Of a stretch of 64,000 bases of DNA, positions 8,720 through 16,381 are shown piece after piece. This DNA is from Luteococcus sp038433135. Its GTDB lineage: Bacteria; Actinomycetota; Actinomycetes; Propionibacteriales; Propionibacteriaceae. The notes under the pieces are model-generated. The model was given only the letters and a program-made list of their open reading frames with translations. It was not told the DNA's origin and ran no database searches. A program made the translations under genes and the position numbers. Numbering within the stretch: position 1 is the stretch's first letter; each line of letters begins with the position of its first letter. The DNA lies in NCBI RefSeq assembly GCF_038433135.1, contig NZ_JBCDMV010000019.1, forward strand, positions 1-64,000, written 5' to 3'.

Positions 8720-9963
8720 TCACCGCACGCGACGTGCTGCCCGCAGGCGGGGTCCTGCTGTCAGCTGCCGTCCTCAGCGTGGCCGGCCTGGTCGCACCGT
8801 CGTTGCTGGCCGGCCCGGACACCACCGGCGCCGTCGCGATGGAGGTGACCCGCGCCCTGGCCTGCCCGAGCGCCCCGCTGGGGGAGTCCACCGCGCGGCT
8901 GCTGGACAATTCGTCCGGCCGTGACGAAGTCGCCTCCCGCTTGGCCGGTAGCGACCCGGCGTCCCCGGCCCGGGTTCTGCCAGCCGGGGCGCACCAGGCC
9001 ACCGGCGGGGTGTGGCTGAGCGGCCTGCCGCGTCCCAGCGTCAGCTGGTGGGGCGCCTGCCAGCCCGGCACCGCCGACCAGATGGTGCAGCTGGCCAATC
9101 CGGCCAAGACCAAACTGCTGCTGGTCAACCCCGGCACCGTCGACGCCGAGGTGGACATCACCCTGTACGGCACCGAGGGGCCGCTGCAGGCGATCGGCAC
9201 CTCCGGGATCACCGTCCCCGCCGGCCGCCAGGCCCTGGTGCCGGTCTCCGTCCAGGCCCCCGCGGGCAAACCCGTCGGGGCGCGGATCGTCGCCTCCCAG
9301 GGACGGGTGGCGGCCTGGGCATTGGTCGACGACGGTGTCGGCGCCGACTATGTGCCGGCCACAGCTCCCGAGAACAGCGCGGTGATCCCGACCGTTCCGA
9401 TGGGCAGCACCAGCTCCGTCCTGCTCACCAACCCCTCGGACCAGCGGACCACGGTGCGGATGGTGGCGCACAGCAGGCGGGGCGCCTTCGATCCGTCGGG
9501 AGCCGCCGAGACCGTGCTGGAGCCGGGAACCACCACCCTGGTCGACGTCAGCCGCTCCTTCGCCGGGGAGGCCGGTTCGCTCAGCCTGAGCTCCGACCAG
9601 CCCGTGGCCGCCACGCTGTGGGCCAGCTCCGGCAAGGATCTTGCCTTCACCCCAGCCCAAGCCCCGAGTTCGGGCCGGAGCACCCTCCTGCTGCCCGCCG
9701 CGGGCAGCGTGTTGTTCACCAATCCGGAGGCCACCGACCGGCAGGTCAGCGTCACCCAGCCCGGCGGAGGGAGCCGTGACTGGACGGTGCCCGCGGGGGG
9801 CGTGGTCAGCATCGACGTCGCCCAGGCCGGGTTGGTGAGTTTCACCAGCGGGGTGGCGGCCGGTGCGGTGGTGAGCAGCCCAGGGCTGTCCATCATCGCC
9901 AGCCAGGATGACGGTCGGGTGCAGGCCGTGCCCAGGCTGGAACAGGATCCGGGACTGCGCTGA
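8716..9963 (+). CDS. DUF5719 family secreted or membrane-anchored protein
   Basis: A 415-residue protein with an N-terminal hydrophobic helix (about residues 10-34) that may be an uncleaved anchor or signal peptide. It is followed by repeated beta-rich segments with recurring VLLTNPSDQ, LLVNPGTVD and SVLFTNPEA motifs, typical of DUF5719. A consensus AGGAGG ribosome site lies seven bases before the ATG, and the start overlaps the previous stop by four bases. DUF5719 genes are regular partners of the upstream glycosyltransferase in actinobacteria, suggesting a joint extracytoplasmic role in envelope glycan assembly. No enzymatic motif is visible. Confidence 0.85.
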   Translation: MITARDVLPAGGVLLSAAVLSVAGLVAPSLLAGPDTTGAVAMEVTRALACPSAPLGESTARLLDNSSGRDEVASRLAGSDPASPARVLPAGAHQATGGVWLSGLPRPSVSWWGACQPGTADQMVQLANPAKTKLLLVNPGTVDAEVDITLYGTEGPLQAIGTSGITVPAGRQALVPVSVQAPAGKPVGARIVASQGRVAAWALVDDGVGADYVPATAPENSAVIPTVPMGSTSSVLLTNPSDQRTTVRMVAHSRRGAFDPSGAAETVLEPGTTTLVDVSRSFAGEAGSLSLSSDQPVAATLWASSGKDLAFTPAQAPSSGRSTLLLPAAGSVLFTNPEATDRQVSVTQPGGGSRDWTVPAGGVVSIDVAQAGLVSFTSGVAAGAVVSSPGLSIIASQDDGRVQAVPRLEQDPGLR

Positions 9964-9964
9964 G

Positions 9965-10396
9965 TCAGTCCTCGTCCAGGGACGGGTCGATGTCGCGCAC
10001 ATGCTGGGCGGTGAGGGCGGCCAGCTGCTCCACCAGGGTGCGGTGCACCAGCTCGCGCAGTTCGGCGCGGGACTGGGCCCGGTGCTCCAATGGGCGTCGG
10101 TAGATCACGATCTGGGCGGGGCGCAGGCTGGTGGCCTCGACGCAGACCGCCAGCGGCACCCGGTCACCGCTCCACATCGTCGCCAGGTAGGGCACCTCCT
10201 CTACGCCGACGTCCACCCCGTCCAGCCCACCGGGATAGGTGCTGGCGATCCGGGCCAGTCCCTCGGTGACGCAGCCGTGGAAGAACTCCTGCCGGCTCAG
10301 CCCACGTCGCAACGGAACCTGCTTGCCGGTCAGGGCATTGGGCAGTGCGATCGGCCCGCGAAGGCCCCGGTCATGGCGGTCACGTCGGCGAGGCAT
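9965..10396 (-). CDS. Metallopeptidase-like family protein lacking HExxH
   Basis: A 143-residue cytoplasmic protein of the actinobacterial zincin-like (PF06262) family found beside whiB2 and DUF3499 in mycobacteria and streptomycetes. The family hallmarks IVIYRRPLEHRAQSRAELRELVHRTLVEQLA and the acidic tail DIDPSLDED are visible. The segment RELVHRTLVEQLA stands where true zincins carry HExxHxxxH, so zinc catalysis is unlikely. This loss is usual in the actinobacterial branch. It is transcribed against the upstream cell-wall genes and divergently from DUF3499. The ATG is preferred over a start 28 codons earlier that would overlap the DUF3499 coding region. Biochemical role unknown. Confidence 0.8.
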   Translation of the reverse strand: MPRRRDRHDRGLRGPIALPNALTGKQVPLRRGLSRQEFFHGCVTEGLARIASTYPGGLDGVDVGVEEVPYLATMWSGDRVPLAVCVEATSLRPAQIVIYRRPLEHRAQSRAELRELVHRTLVEQLAALTAQHVRDIDPSLDED

Positions 10397-10421
10397 GGCG
10401 CCACTGTAGTACCCTCGCCCG

Positions 10422-10808
10422 GTGGCCCTGAGACGCTGTACGAAGACCGGTTGCGGTAGTGCGGCTGTTGCCACCCTCACCTATGTGTACGCCGATTCCA
10501 CCGCCGTGCTGGGCCCGCTGTCGCCCGAGCGTGTGCCCGGCTCCTATGATCTGTGCGCGCAGCACTGCGACAACCTCTCCGCCCCGCGTGGCTGGGAGGT
10601 GATCCGGCTGCCCGGGATGGCCCAGACCCCGCCGCCCGTGCCCGACGACGACCTGCTGGCCCTGGCCAATGCGGTCCGCGAGGTGGGCACGCTGCCGGAG
10701 GAGATCCCCGTCGTGCAGCCGTCGGTCGCTGGCGCCGAGGATGCCCGGATCGTGGTGCTGGCGGAGAAACGGCACCTGCGGGTGATCGGTGACGCCGAAC
10801 GTCGGTGA
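10422..10808 (+). CDS. DUF3499 family protein
   Basis: A 128-residue protein with a GTG start. The N-terminal CTKTGC motif and later CAQHC form a putative four-cysteine/histidine zinc site (about residues 6, 11, 46 and 49). The sequence RRCTKTGCGSAAVATLTYVYADSTAVLGPL is characteristic of DUF3499, a protein found in most actinobacteria next to whiB2 and phosphomannomutase genes. Here it is divergent from the zincin-like gene, with a 25-bp gap, and upstream of a Trm112-like gene. Function is not established; the metal site is inferred from the spacing. Confidence 0.87.
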   Translation: MALRRCTKTGCGSAAVATLTYVYADSTAVLGPLSPERVPGSYDLCAQHCDNLSAPRGWEVIRLPGMAQTPPPVPDDDLLALANAVREVGTLPEEIPVVQPSVAGAEDARIVVLAEKRHLRVIGDAERR

Positions 10809-10887
10809 CCGGCCGGACGTTGGGGCTGTTTGACTAGACTGGCTCCGCTGGCCCGACACGCGGGCACACCTCACCGTGGGAGAACCG

Positions 10888-11082
10888 ATGCCCGACCAGA
10901 TGGAACTGTCGCCGACCTTCCTGGAGATCGCCGCCTGCCCGGCCTGCCACAGCAAGTTCGCCGTCGACTACGACCGGCACGAGCTGGAGTGCACCAACAA
11001 TGCCTGTGCGCTGGCCTTCCCGGTGCGCGACGGGATCCCGGTGCTGCTGATCGACGAGGCCCGGCGACCCGAGGCGAAGTGA
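10888..11082 (+). CDS. Trm112 family zinc protein
   Basis: A 64-residue protein with cysteines C17, C20, C35 and C40 in the CPAC...CTNNAC pattern and the FPVRDGIPVLLIDEAR tail diagnostic of the Trm112/UPF0434 family. Eukaryotic Trm112 activates methyltransferases; the bacterial relatives are less well understood. The ATG used has GGGAG seven bases upstream; a GTG four codons earlier is possible. Its stop is three bases before the GTG of the SIS-domain gene, and in actinobacteria these two are frequently neighbours, so an operon is likely. Confidence 0.88.
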   Translation: MPDQMELSPTFLEIAACPACHSKFAVDYDRHELECTNNACALAFPVRDGIPVLLIDEARRPEAK

Positions 11083-11085
11083 CCC

Positions 11086-12123
11086 GTGGCGCTCCCCGCT
11101 TTTGACGACAGCAGCCTGGACGATCCGGTGGCCCTGCAGGCCATCGATGACCAATTGCGCCAGCTGGCCTCCGCCGGGGCCCGGGTCCGGGTGCTGGGCG
11201 ACGCCGTCCACCCCGCCGCGGGCAGCCTGTTGCAGGAGCGGCCGCGGGGCGTGATCGCGTTGGGCGCCGAGGCCCGGCTGGTGCGCGCCATGCTGGAGCC
11301 GGTCTGCCCGGTGCCCTTCGTCGCCTGGCCGACGGGTGGACTGCCCGGTTGGGTGGGCCCGCTGGACCTGGTGGTGGTGCTGGCCAGCGAGGGAAGCGAA
11401 CCCGACCTGATGAGCGCCGTCGCCGAGGCGGTGCGTCGCGGGGCCTCGCTGCTGGTGGCCGCCAACCCGGATTCCCCGATCGCTGAGCAGGCCGCCTCCC
11501 GAAGCACCCTGGTGCTGCCCACCGGCCACAGCGATCCGCTGGCCACCGTCGTGGTCACCCTGGAGGTGCTGCACGAGCTGGGCCTGGGGCCGGCGGTCAG
11601 CCATGAGCGGGTCGCTCGGCAGGCTGATCTGGTTGCCCAGGAGTGCTCGCCGCACCGGGATCTGGCACAGAACCCGGCCAAGGACCTGGCCGTCGCACTG
11701 GCCGAGGCACAGCCGCTGGTCTGGGGCGGGTCGGTGCTGGCCGCCCGGGCCGCCCGGCGGATCGCGGAGGCGCTGCGCCGGGCCAGCGGCCGCCCCGCCC
11801 TGTCCGCCGACGCCACCGCCCTGTTACCGGTGCTGGAGGCCTGCACCCCGCGTGATCCCTTCCTGGACCCCTTCGACGAGGACGCGGCGGCGCTGCCCTG
11901 CGTGCTGGTGGTCATCGACGACGGCAACCAGGACGAGCGGATCCGCCGCCAACGCGGCGAGCTGACAAGCCTCGCCGAACGGCGGGGCGTGCGGGTCTGC
12001 GAGATCGCGTCGGACACCGATGATGCCTTGTCCGGCCTGGATCGCTATGTGGAACTGCTGCAACGGGGCCGCTATGCCGCCAGCTACCTGGCGCTCGGCC
12101 TGGCCGACGACGAAAGGGGATGA
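11086..12123 (+). CDS. SIS-domain protein (TobH / phosphomannose-isomerase-like)
   Basis: A 345-residue cytoplasmic protein with a phosphosugar-binding SIS fold. Rossmann-like strands are seen in RGVIALGAEARLVRAML and LDLVVVLASEGSEPDLMSAVAEAVRRGASLLVAAN, with a C-terminal half similar to bacterial phosphoglucose/phosphomannose isomerase (PLVWGGSVLAARAARRIAEALRR). It corresponds in position to mycobacterial Rv3256c, which lies between phosphomannomutase and manA. A GTG start follows the Trm112 stop by three bases, and its own stop is three bases before aroQ, so a Trm112-SIS-aroQ operon is probable. Isomerase activity is inferred from context only. Confidence 0.8.
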   Translation: MALPAFDDSSLDDPVALQAIDDQLRQLASAGARVRVLGDAVHPAAGSLLQERPRGVIALGAEARLVRAMLEPVCPVPFVAWPTGGLPGWVGPLDLVVVLASEGSEPDLMSAVAEAVRRGASLLVAANPDSPIAEQAASRSTLVLPTGHSDPLATVVVTLEVLHELGLGPAVSHERVARQADLVAQECSPHRDLAQNPAKDLAVALAEAQPLVWGGSVLAARAARRIAEALRRASGRPALSADATALLPVLEACTPRDPFLDPFDEDAAALPCVLVVIDDGNQDERIRRQRGELTSLAERRGVRVCEIASDTDDALSGLDRYVELLQRGRYAASYLALGLADDERG

Positions 12124-12126
12124 GCG

Positions 12127-12552
12127 ATGAAGGTTCTGGTGCTGAACGGGGTCAACCTGGGCCGGCTGGGCAAGCGCCAGCCGGAGGTCTACGGCTCCAC
12201 CACCCACGAGCAGCTGGCCCAGCGGCTGGTGCTGGTCGGCCAGGAGCTGGGCCTGGAGGTGGAGGTCCGCCAGACCGATGCGGAGGCGGAGATGATCGGC
12301 TGGCTGCACGACGCGGCCGAGGCCAAGACCCCCGTCGTGCTGAACCCGGCCGCCTGGACGCACTATTCCATCGCGCTGGCCGACGCCGTGGTGCAGGTGC
12401 CGCGGGTGATCGAGCTGCACATCACCAATGTGCACGCCCGGGAGGACTTCCGGCGGCACTCCGTCGTGACGCCGTATGCGGAGGGTGTGATCGCCGGCCT
12501 GGGGCTGTGCGGCTACGAGCTGGCGCTGCGGCACCTGGCCGCCACGGCCTGA
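12127..12552 (+). CDS. aroQ: Type II 3-dehydroquinate dehydratase
   Basis: Converts 3-dehydroquinate to 3-dehydroshikimate in the shikimate pathway. The 141-residue enzyme has the expected length and blocks: VLVLNGVNLGRLGKRQPEVYG with the catalytic Tyr22 and nearby Arg, NPAAWTHYSIALADAV in place of the usual NPGAYTHTSVA, and ELHITNVHAREDFRRHS containing the catalytic His. A few conserved positions differ (Gly to Ala, Tyr to Trp in NPAAWTH), but the catalytic residues are present. It begins three bases after the SIS gene. The placement apart from other aro genes suggests simple transcriptional linkage. Confidence 0.88.
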   Translation: MKVLVLNGVNLGRLGKRQPEVYGSTTHEQLAQRLVLVGQELGLEVEVRQTDAEAEMIGWLHDAAEAKTPVVLNPAAWTHYSIALADAVVQVPRVIELHITNVHAREDFRRHSVVTPYAEGVIAGLGLCGYELALRHLAATA

Positions 12553-12581
12553 GCCGACGCCGGGAGGTCCACCGACATGCG

Positions 12582-12605
12582 CCAAGTGTTCATCTGGACA
12601 CTTGG
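12582..12605. repeat. Perfect 8-bp inverted repeat between aroQ and the C39-like gene
   Basis: CCAAGTGT (12582-12589) and ACACTTGG (12598-12605) form a perfect inverted repeat around an 8-base loop. It lies 30 bases after the aroQ stop and 33 bases before the next start. With no T tract it could be a weak terminator or an operator over the downstream promoter. The sequence alone does not decide. Confidence 0.5.
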
Positions 12606-12637
12606 ATCTATGCAGAGCGTCATGGTTGACTCTGGGC

Positions 12638-13942
12638 ATGGCCGACCAGACCGCACCCGTCCTGCCCTCGTTCACCCGTCGCAGCCTGATCAGCGTGGCG
12701 CCTGTTGCCCTGCTGGGCACCGGGCTGCTGGCCCCCGAGGCTCAGGCCGCCGCCACCCGCAATGCCCGGATCACCCGGTGGAGCGGCAGCGGCTACAAGG
12801 CGGGCACCCACTGGGGCACCAAGGTCTCCAGCAAGGGCCTCTACCTGAGTTCTGCCCGAGGCAGCCGCAGCTACCGGGATCCGCACACCGGCCGCACCCT
12901 CAGCCAGGGCGTCGCCACCTGGACCAGCCCGGTGGTGGCCACCCAGCTGGCGGCCAAGGAGATCATCCCGTCGTGGAATGCCAGCACCCAGGAGGGCAGC
13001 GCGGTGCGGATCCAGCTGCGGGCCCGCAGCAGCTCCGGACGGTGGTCAGGCTGGTTCACCCTGGGGCTGTGGGGTTCTGCCAGCGCCAGCGCCATCGCCC
13101 CCACCCGCACCAGCGTCAATGGCCAGTCCGATTCCGTCGCGCGCGTCGCCACCGACACCCTGGTGGCCCAGAGCGGCGTCACCTTCAGCCACTACCAGGC
13201 CCGGCTGGAGTTGCTGCGCACCACGGGCACCACCGCCATGCCGATCGTCTCCCAGTTCTGCGTGCTGTGCTCGACGGGCAAGCAGACCAGCACCCCGGTC
13301 AGCCCGGTCGGCGTCGCGCGTGGGCGCGCCCTGACGGTGCCCGCCTACAGCCAGATGCTGCACATGGGGCACTACCCGGCCTGGAATGGCGGGGGAGAGG
13401 CGTGGTGCTCCGCCACCTGCCTGGCGATGATCCTGGACTACTGGAAGGCGGGCGCCAGCCCGGCCGAAACGGCCTGGGTGCGTCCCCGGCCGCACACCGA
13501 TCCGCAGGTGGAGCAGGTGGTGCGCGGCGTGTGGGATGCCGGCTACCGCGGCACCGGCAACTGGCCCTTCAACGTCGCCTATGCCTCGGCCCGCGGGCTG
13601 CAGGGCTTCGTTACCCGGCTGCGCAGCCTGAACGAGGCCGAGCGCTTCATCCGGGCCGGCATCCCGCTGGTGGTCTCCACCAGCTTCAGCCGCAGCCAGC
13701 TGACCGGCGCCGGGTTCGGCACCAATGGCCACCTGATGGTGATCCGGGGCTTCGACGAGTCCGGCAATGTGCTGGTCAACGACCCGGCGTCGGGAATGAA
13801 GGCCAGCAATCGGCTGGTGCCCCGCACCTACAACCGGGCCCAGTTCGAATCGGCCTGGGGGCGCACCGGCGGCCTCACCTACGTGATCCATCCGAAGGGG
13901 ATGGCGCTGCCGTCGCGGCCCAGGGGTCTGCCGGTCTGGTGA
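12638..13942 (+). CDS. Tat-exported C39-like cysteine peptidase
   Basis: A 434-residue predicted secreted protein. The N-terminus SFTRRSLISVAPVALLGTG...AQAAA is a twin-arginine signal with a probable cleavage after AQA. The middle (about 45-225) is a beta-rich region with repeated ARSSSGRWSGWFTLGLWG-like motifs. The C-terminal part is a papain-like C39_2 domain with Cys257 in EAWCSATCLAMILDYW, His365 in NGHLMVIRGF and Asn381/Asp382 in VNDPAS, a credible Cys-His-Asn/Asp catalytic set. It is not fused to an ABC transporter, so it is not a bacteriocin exporter peptidase. Related secreted proteins occur in actinobacteria, often annotated as peptidase C39 family. Substrate unknown; wall peptides are possible. 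Confidence 0.85.
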   Translation: MADQTAPVLPSFTRRSLISVAPVALLGTGLLAPEAQAAATRNARITRWSGSGYKAGTHWGTKVSSKGLYLSSARGSRSYRDPHTGRTLSQGVATWTSPVVATQLAAKEIIPSWNASTQEGSAVRIQLRARSSSGRWSGWFTLGLWGSASASAIAPTRTSVNGQSDSVARVATDTLVAQSGVTFSHYQARLELLRTTGTTAMPIVSQFCVLCSTGKQTSTPVSPVGVARGRALTVPAYSQMLHMGHYPAWNGGGEAWCSATCLAMILDYWKAGASPAETAWVRPRPHTDPQVEQVVRGVWDAGYRGTGNWPFNVAYASARGLQGFVTRLRSLNEAERFIRAGIPLVVSTSFSRSQLTGAGFGTNGHLMVIRGFDESGNVLVNDPASGMKASNRLVPRTYNRAQFESAWGRTGGLTYVIHPKGMALPSRPRGLPVW

Positions 13943-14016
13943 GGCTGCTGCCGCGGGCCGCCTGAAAGAGACCACGGGCCGATCCTCTGGGCATCGCGGA
14001 GTTCTACGCTCGGGTC

Positions 14017-14397
14017 ATGACGACACGACGTGTGCTGCTGCCGTTGCTGGCCCTGGCCCCAGCCCTGATCCTGTGCACCGGCTGCTTGCATGCTCCTGAG
14101 CCGTTGGTGGAGCACCGCGACGCCGTGCTGACGGTGCACACCTATGGTCATGCCACCGGCAGCTGGACACCGCGCCAGGACGGGCGTCATGTGCTGCGTG
14201 CCAACTGCACCGGCAAGGGGACCATGACCGTCGAGCAGGCCACCGGTGACCGAGTGGAGGGCGTCGTGCTGCGCTGTCCGAGCAGTGTGGAACAGGCCGC
14301 CCACCCCCAGGCGGCGGGGCAGAGCGTCCGGCTCAGTGTCCGCGGCGACGCGAAGTCGGTCGACGGCTGGGCCCAGCTGGTGCCGGCCACGAGCTGA
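14017..14397 (+). CDS. Putative lipoprotein
   Basis: A 126-residue hypothetical protein. MTTRRVLLPLLALAPALILCTGC is a lipoprotein signal peptide with a lipobox-like LCTGC, predicting lipidation at Cys23 and attachment to the outer face of the membrane. The mature part is about 100 residues and contains two further cysteines (NC and RC) that could form a disulfide. No family is recognised. It is convergent with the DUF3039 gene, with a 16-bp gap. Confidence 0.7.
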   Translation: MTTRRVLLPLLALAPALILCTGCLHAPEPLVEHRDAVLTVHTYGHATGSWTPRQDGRHVLRANCTGKGTMTVEQATGDRVEGVVLRCPSSVEQAAHPQAAGQSVRLSVRGDAKSVDGWAQLVPATS

Positions 14398-14413
14398 GCG
14401 GCCCCGCCGTGGA

Positions 14414-14680
14414 TCAGGCGTCGGGATCCTTGGGTCCGCCCTTGTCATTGAGGCTTTCCCAGATCTCCTTGCACTCCGGGCAGACCGGGAACTTCTCCGG
14501 ATTGCGGCTGGGCACCCACACCTTGCCGCACAGCGCGACGACGGGCGTGCCCATCACCATCGCCTCGGTCAGCTTCGCCTTCGGGACGTAGTGGCTGAAG
14601 CGCTCCTGGTCGCCCGCCTCCATGTCCTGGGTGCGCTCGTCGATGACCGTCTGGGAACCGGGTGCCAGCTGTTGACTCAT
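14414..14680 (-). CDS. DUF3039 domain protein
   Basis: An 88-residue actinobacterial protein of the DUF3039 family. The core HYVPKAKLTEAMVMGTPVVALCGKVWVP followed by PEKFPVCPECKEIWE is diagnostic. His30, Cys51, Cys67 and Cys70 form a probable zinc-binding set. Start at MSQQLAPGS avoids the arginine-rich upstream extension and has a plausible TGGAAC region only, so it rests mainly on family length. Monocistronic, convergent with the lipoprotein gene. Function unknown. Confidence 0.87.
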   Translation of the reverse strand: MSQQLAPGSQTVIDERTQDMEAGDQERFSHYVPKAKLTEAMVMGTPVVALCGKVWVPSRNPEKFPVCPECKEIWESLNDKGGPKDPDA

Positions 14681-14902
14681 GCGTTCCAGTGTAGGGAACC
14701 GTGGCAGGCTCCCACCGCTCACCCGTTCCCGACGTCGCGACGGGTTGCCGTCGGAGCCCACCCTTGCACCACCCGTGACCTCCGCACGGCGACCCCTCGG
14801 CGCACCGTGACCTCGATGGTGGAGTGTGCCGCTGGGCCGGGCGGGAAGCCGTCGCCCCAATCTCGGTTGTCCGTGGGGCCAGAACTCTGGTGGGATGGCC
14901 GG

Positions 14903-16285
14903 GTGACCCAGCCAGACGTCGAATCCGCCACCCCGGTGCAGGGCCGACGTGCCCTCACCGTCGGTCTGCTGGCCGGCGTGGTTGGCGTCGCCTTCGAGAC
15001 AGTGGCGGTGGCGACGGCGATGCCGCAGGCCGCCAAGGAACTGGGCAACCTAGGGCTCTACGCGTGGGCCTTCACCCTGTTCGTGCTGGGCATGGTCTTC
15101 TCCACCGCGCTGGCCGGGCGACTGGCGGACCGGGTGGGCCCGGTGAAACCCCTGGCCATCGGCACTGCGCTGTTCGTGGCCGGGCTGTTGGCGGCCGGTG
15201 CCGCCGAATCCATGCTGGTGCTGGTGGCCGCGCGTTTCCTGCAGGGTGTGGGCGGCGGCGCGATGAACCTGTGCCTGATGGTGGTGGTGGCGCATACCTT
15301 CGATGAGCGGGAACGCGCGTCGATGATGACTGCCTTCAGCGTCTGCTGGGTAATGCCCGCCTTCCTCGGGCCGCCGATCTCGGCCGCCATCACCCATCGC
15401 TGGGGTTGGCACTGGGTCTTCTGGTGCCTGATCCCGCTGATTCTGGCCGCGACCGTGCTGGCGGCCAGGCCCCTGCTGCAACTACAGGCTGCGCACCGGC
15501 CGCATCCGCCCGAGGATGCCCGGCCGGTGCCGCTGTGGGCGGCCGGGCTGGCGGCGCTGGCTGTGGCCGGGCTGCAGGCGGCCGGCCAACTGCTGGACTG
15601 GCGCGGGGCGGCGCTGGGAGCACTCGCGCTGGTGACGCTGTTCGTTGCCGTTCCGCCGCTGATGCCGCCGCACTTCCTGCGGATGGGCCACGGGCTGAGC
15701 GCCGTCGTCTGGGCCCGGGCGTGCCAGGCGGGTGCCTTCTTTGCCACCGAGGCCTTCCTGCCGCTCAGCCTGGTGGAGCAGCGCGGCATGTCGCTGTTCA
15801 AGGCCGGTCTGGCGCTGACCATCGGTTCACTGGGCTGGACGCTGGGCTCCTGGATCCAGTCCCGCCCCTGGTTTCGGCTGCGACGCGACCAGATCATCCA
15901 GCTGGGTCTGGCCTGCAGCGCCTTCGGGATCGTGGCCCTGGCCATCTCCGCCTGGCATCCCCGCGGCACCCTGCCGTTGGCTGCGGTCGGCTGGACGGTC
16001 GGCGGCTTCGGGATGGGCCTGGCCATCGCCAGCGGATCGCTGGCCGTGATGGCGCTCTCCGAACCGGCCCAGCTGGGTCGCAACACCTCGTCGCTGCAGA
16101 CCGCGGAGGGGCTGGGCAACTCCCTGATCGGGGCGGTGGCCGGCACCATCTTCCACAGCCTGCACGCCAGCGCGCCCGGCAACCACACCTTCGGCTGGGT
16201 CTTCGTCGCCACCGGCCTTTGCAGTCTGTTCGGCATCCTGGCGGCTCGTCGGATCGGCCCGGTGCGCAACGCGTCGGCCTCCTGA
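14903..16285 (+). CDS. Major facilitator superfamily transporter (DHA-type)
   Basis: A 460-residue membrane protein with about 12-14 helices. The first motif is VGVAFETVAVATAMPQAAKELG, typical of drug:H+ antiporters (the motif around helix 1), then GRLADRVGPVKPLAIG (motif A, GxLaDrxGrk) after helix 2 and RFLQGVGGGAMNL (motif B with its arginine) in helix 4. Substrate cannot be told; export of drugs or metabolites is most likely. A GTG start gives a short N-terminus before helix 1; an ATG 29 codons upstream in a less conserved stretch is possible. No regulator adjoins it. Confidence 0.86.
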   Translation: MTQPDVESATPVQGRRALTVGLLAGVVGVAFETVAVATAMPQAAKELGNLGLYAWAFTLFVLGMVFSTALAGRLADRVGPVKPLAIGTALFVAGLLAAGAAESMLVLVAARFLQGVGGGAMNLCLMVVVAHTFDERERASMMTAFSVCWVMPAFLGPPISAAITHRWGWHWVFWCLIPLILAATVLAARPLLQLQAAHRPHPPEDARPVPLWAAGLAALAVAGLQAAGQLLDWRGAALGALALVTLFVAVPPLMPPHFLRMGHGLSAVVWARACQAGAFFATEAFLPLSLVEQRGMSLFKAGLALTIGSLGWTLGSWIQSRPWFRLRRDQIIQLGLACSAFGIVALAISAWHPRGTLPLAAVGWTVGGFGMGLAIASGSLAVMALSEPAQLGRNTSSLQTAEGLGNSLIGAVAGTIFHSLHASAPGNHTFGWVFVATGLCSLFGILAARRIGPVRNASAS

Positions 16286-16381
16286 CCACGACGGAAGGTC
16301 GGCGTGGGCCGGGGCGCGAGAGCTGTCGCGTCCGCTGCGGCAGTGAAACGGTACGCCGCTTGGCCTGCATGAGATATTGGG

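Noticed and set aside
12638..13942. C39-like peptidase considered as a bacteriocin processing transporter
   Set aside because: There is no ABC transporter domain or precursor peptide gene nearby; the protein has its own Tat signal.
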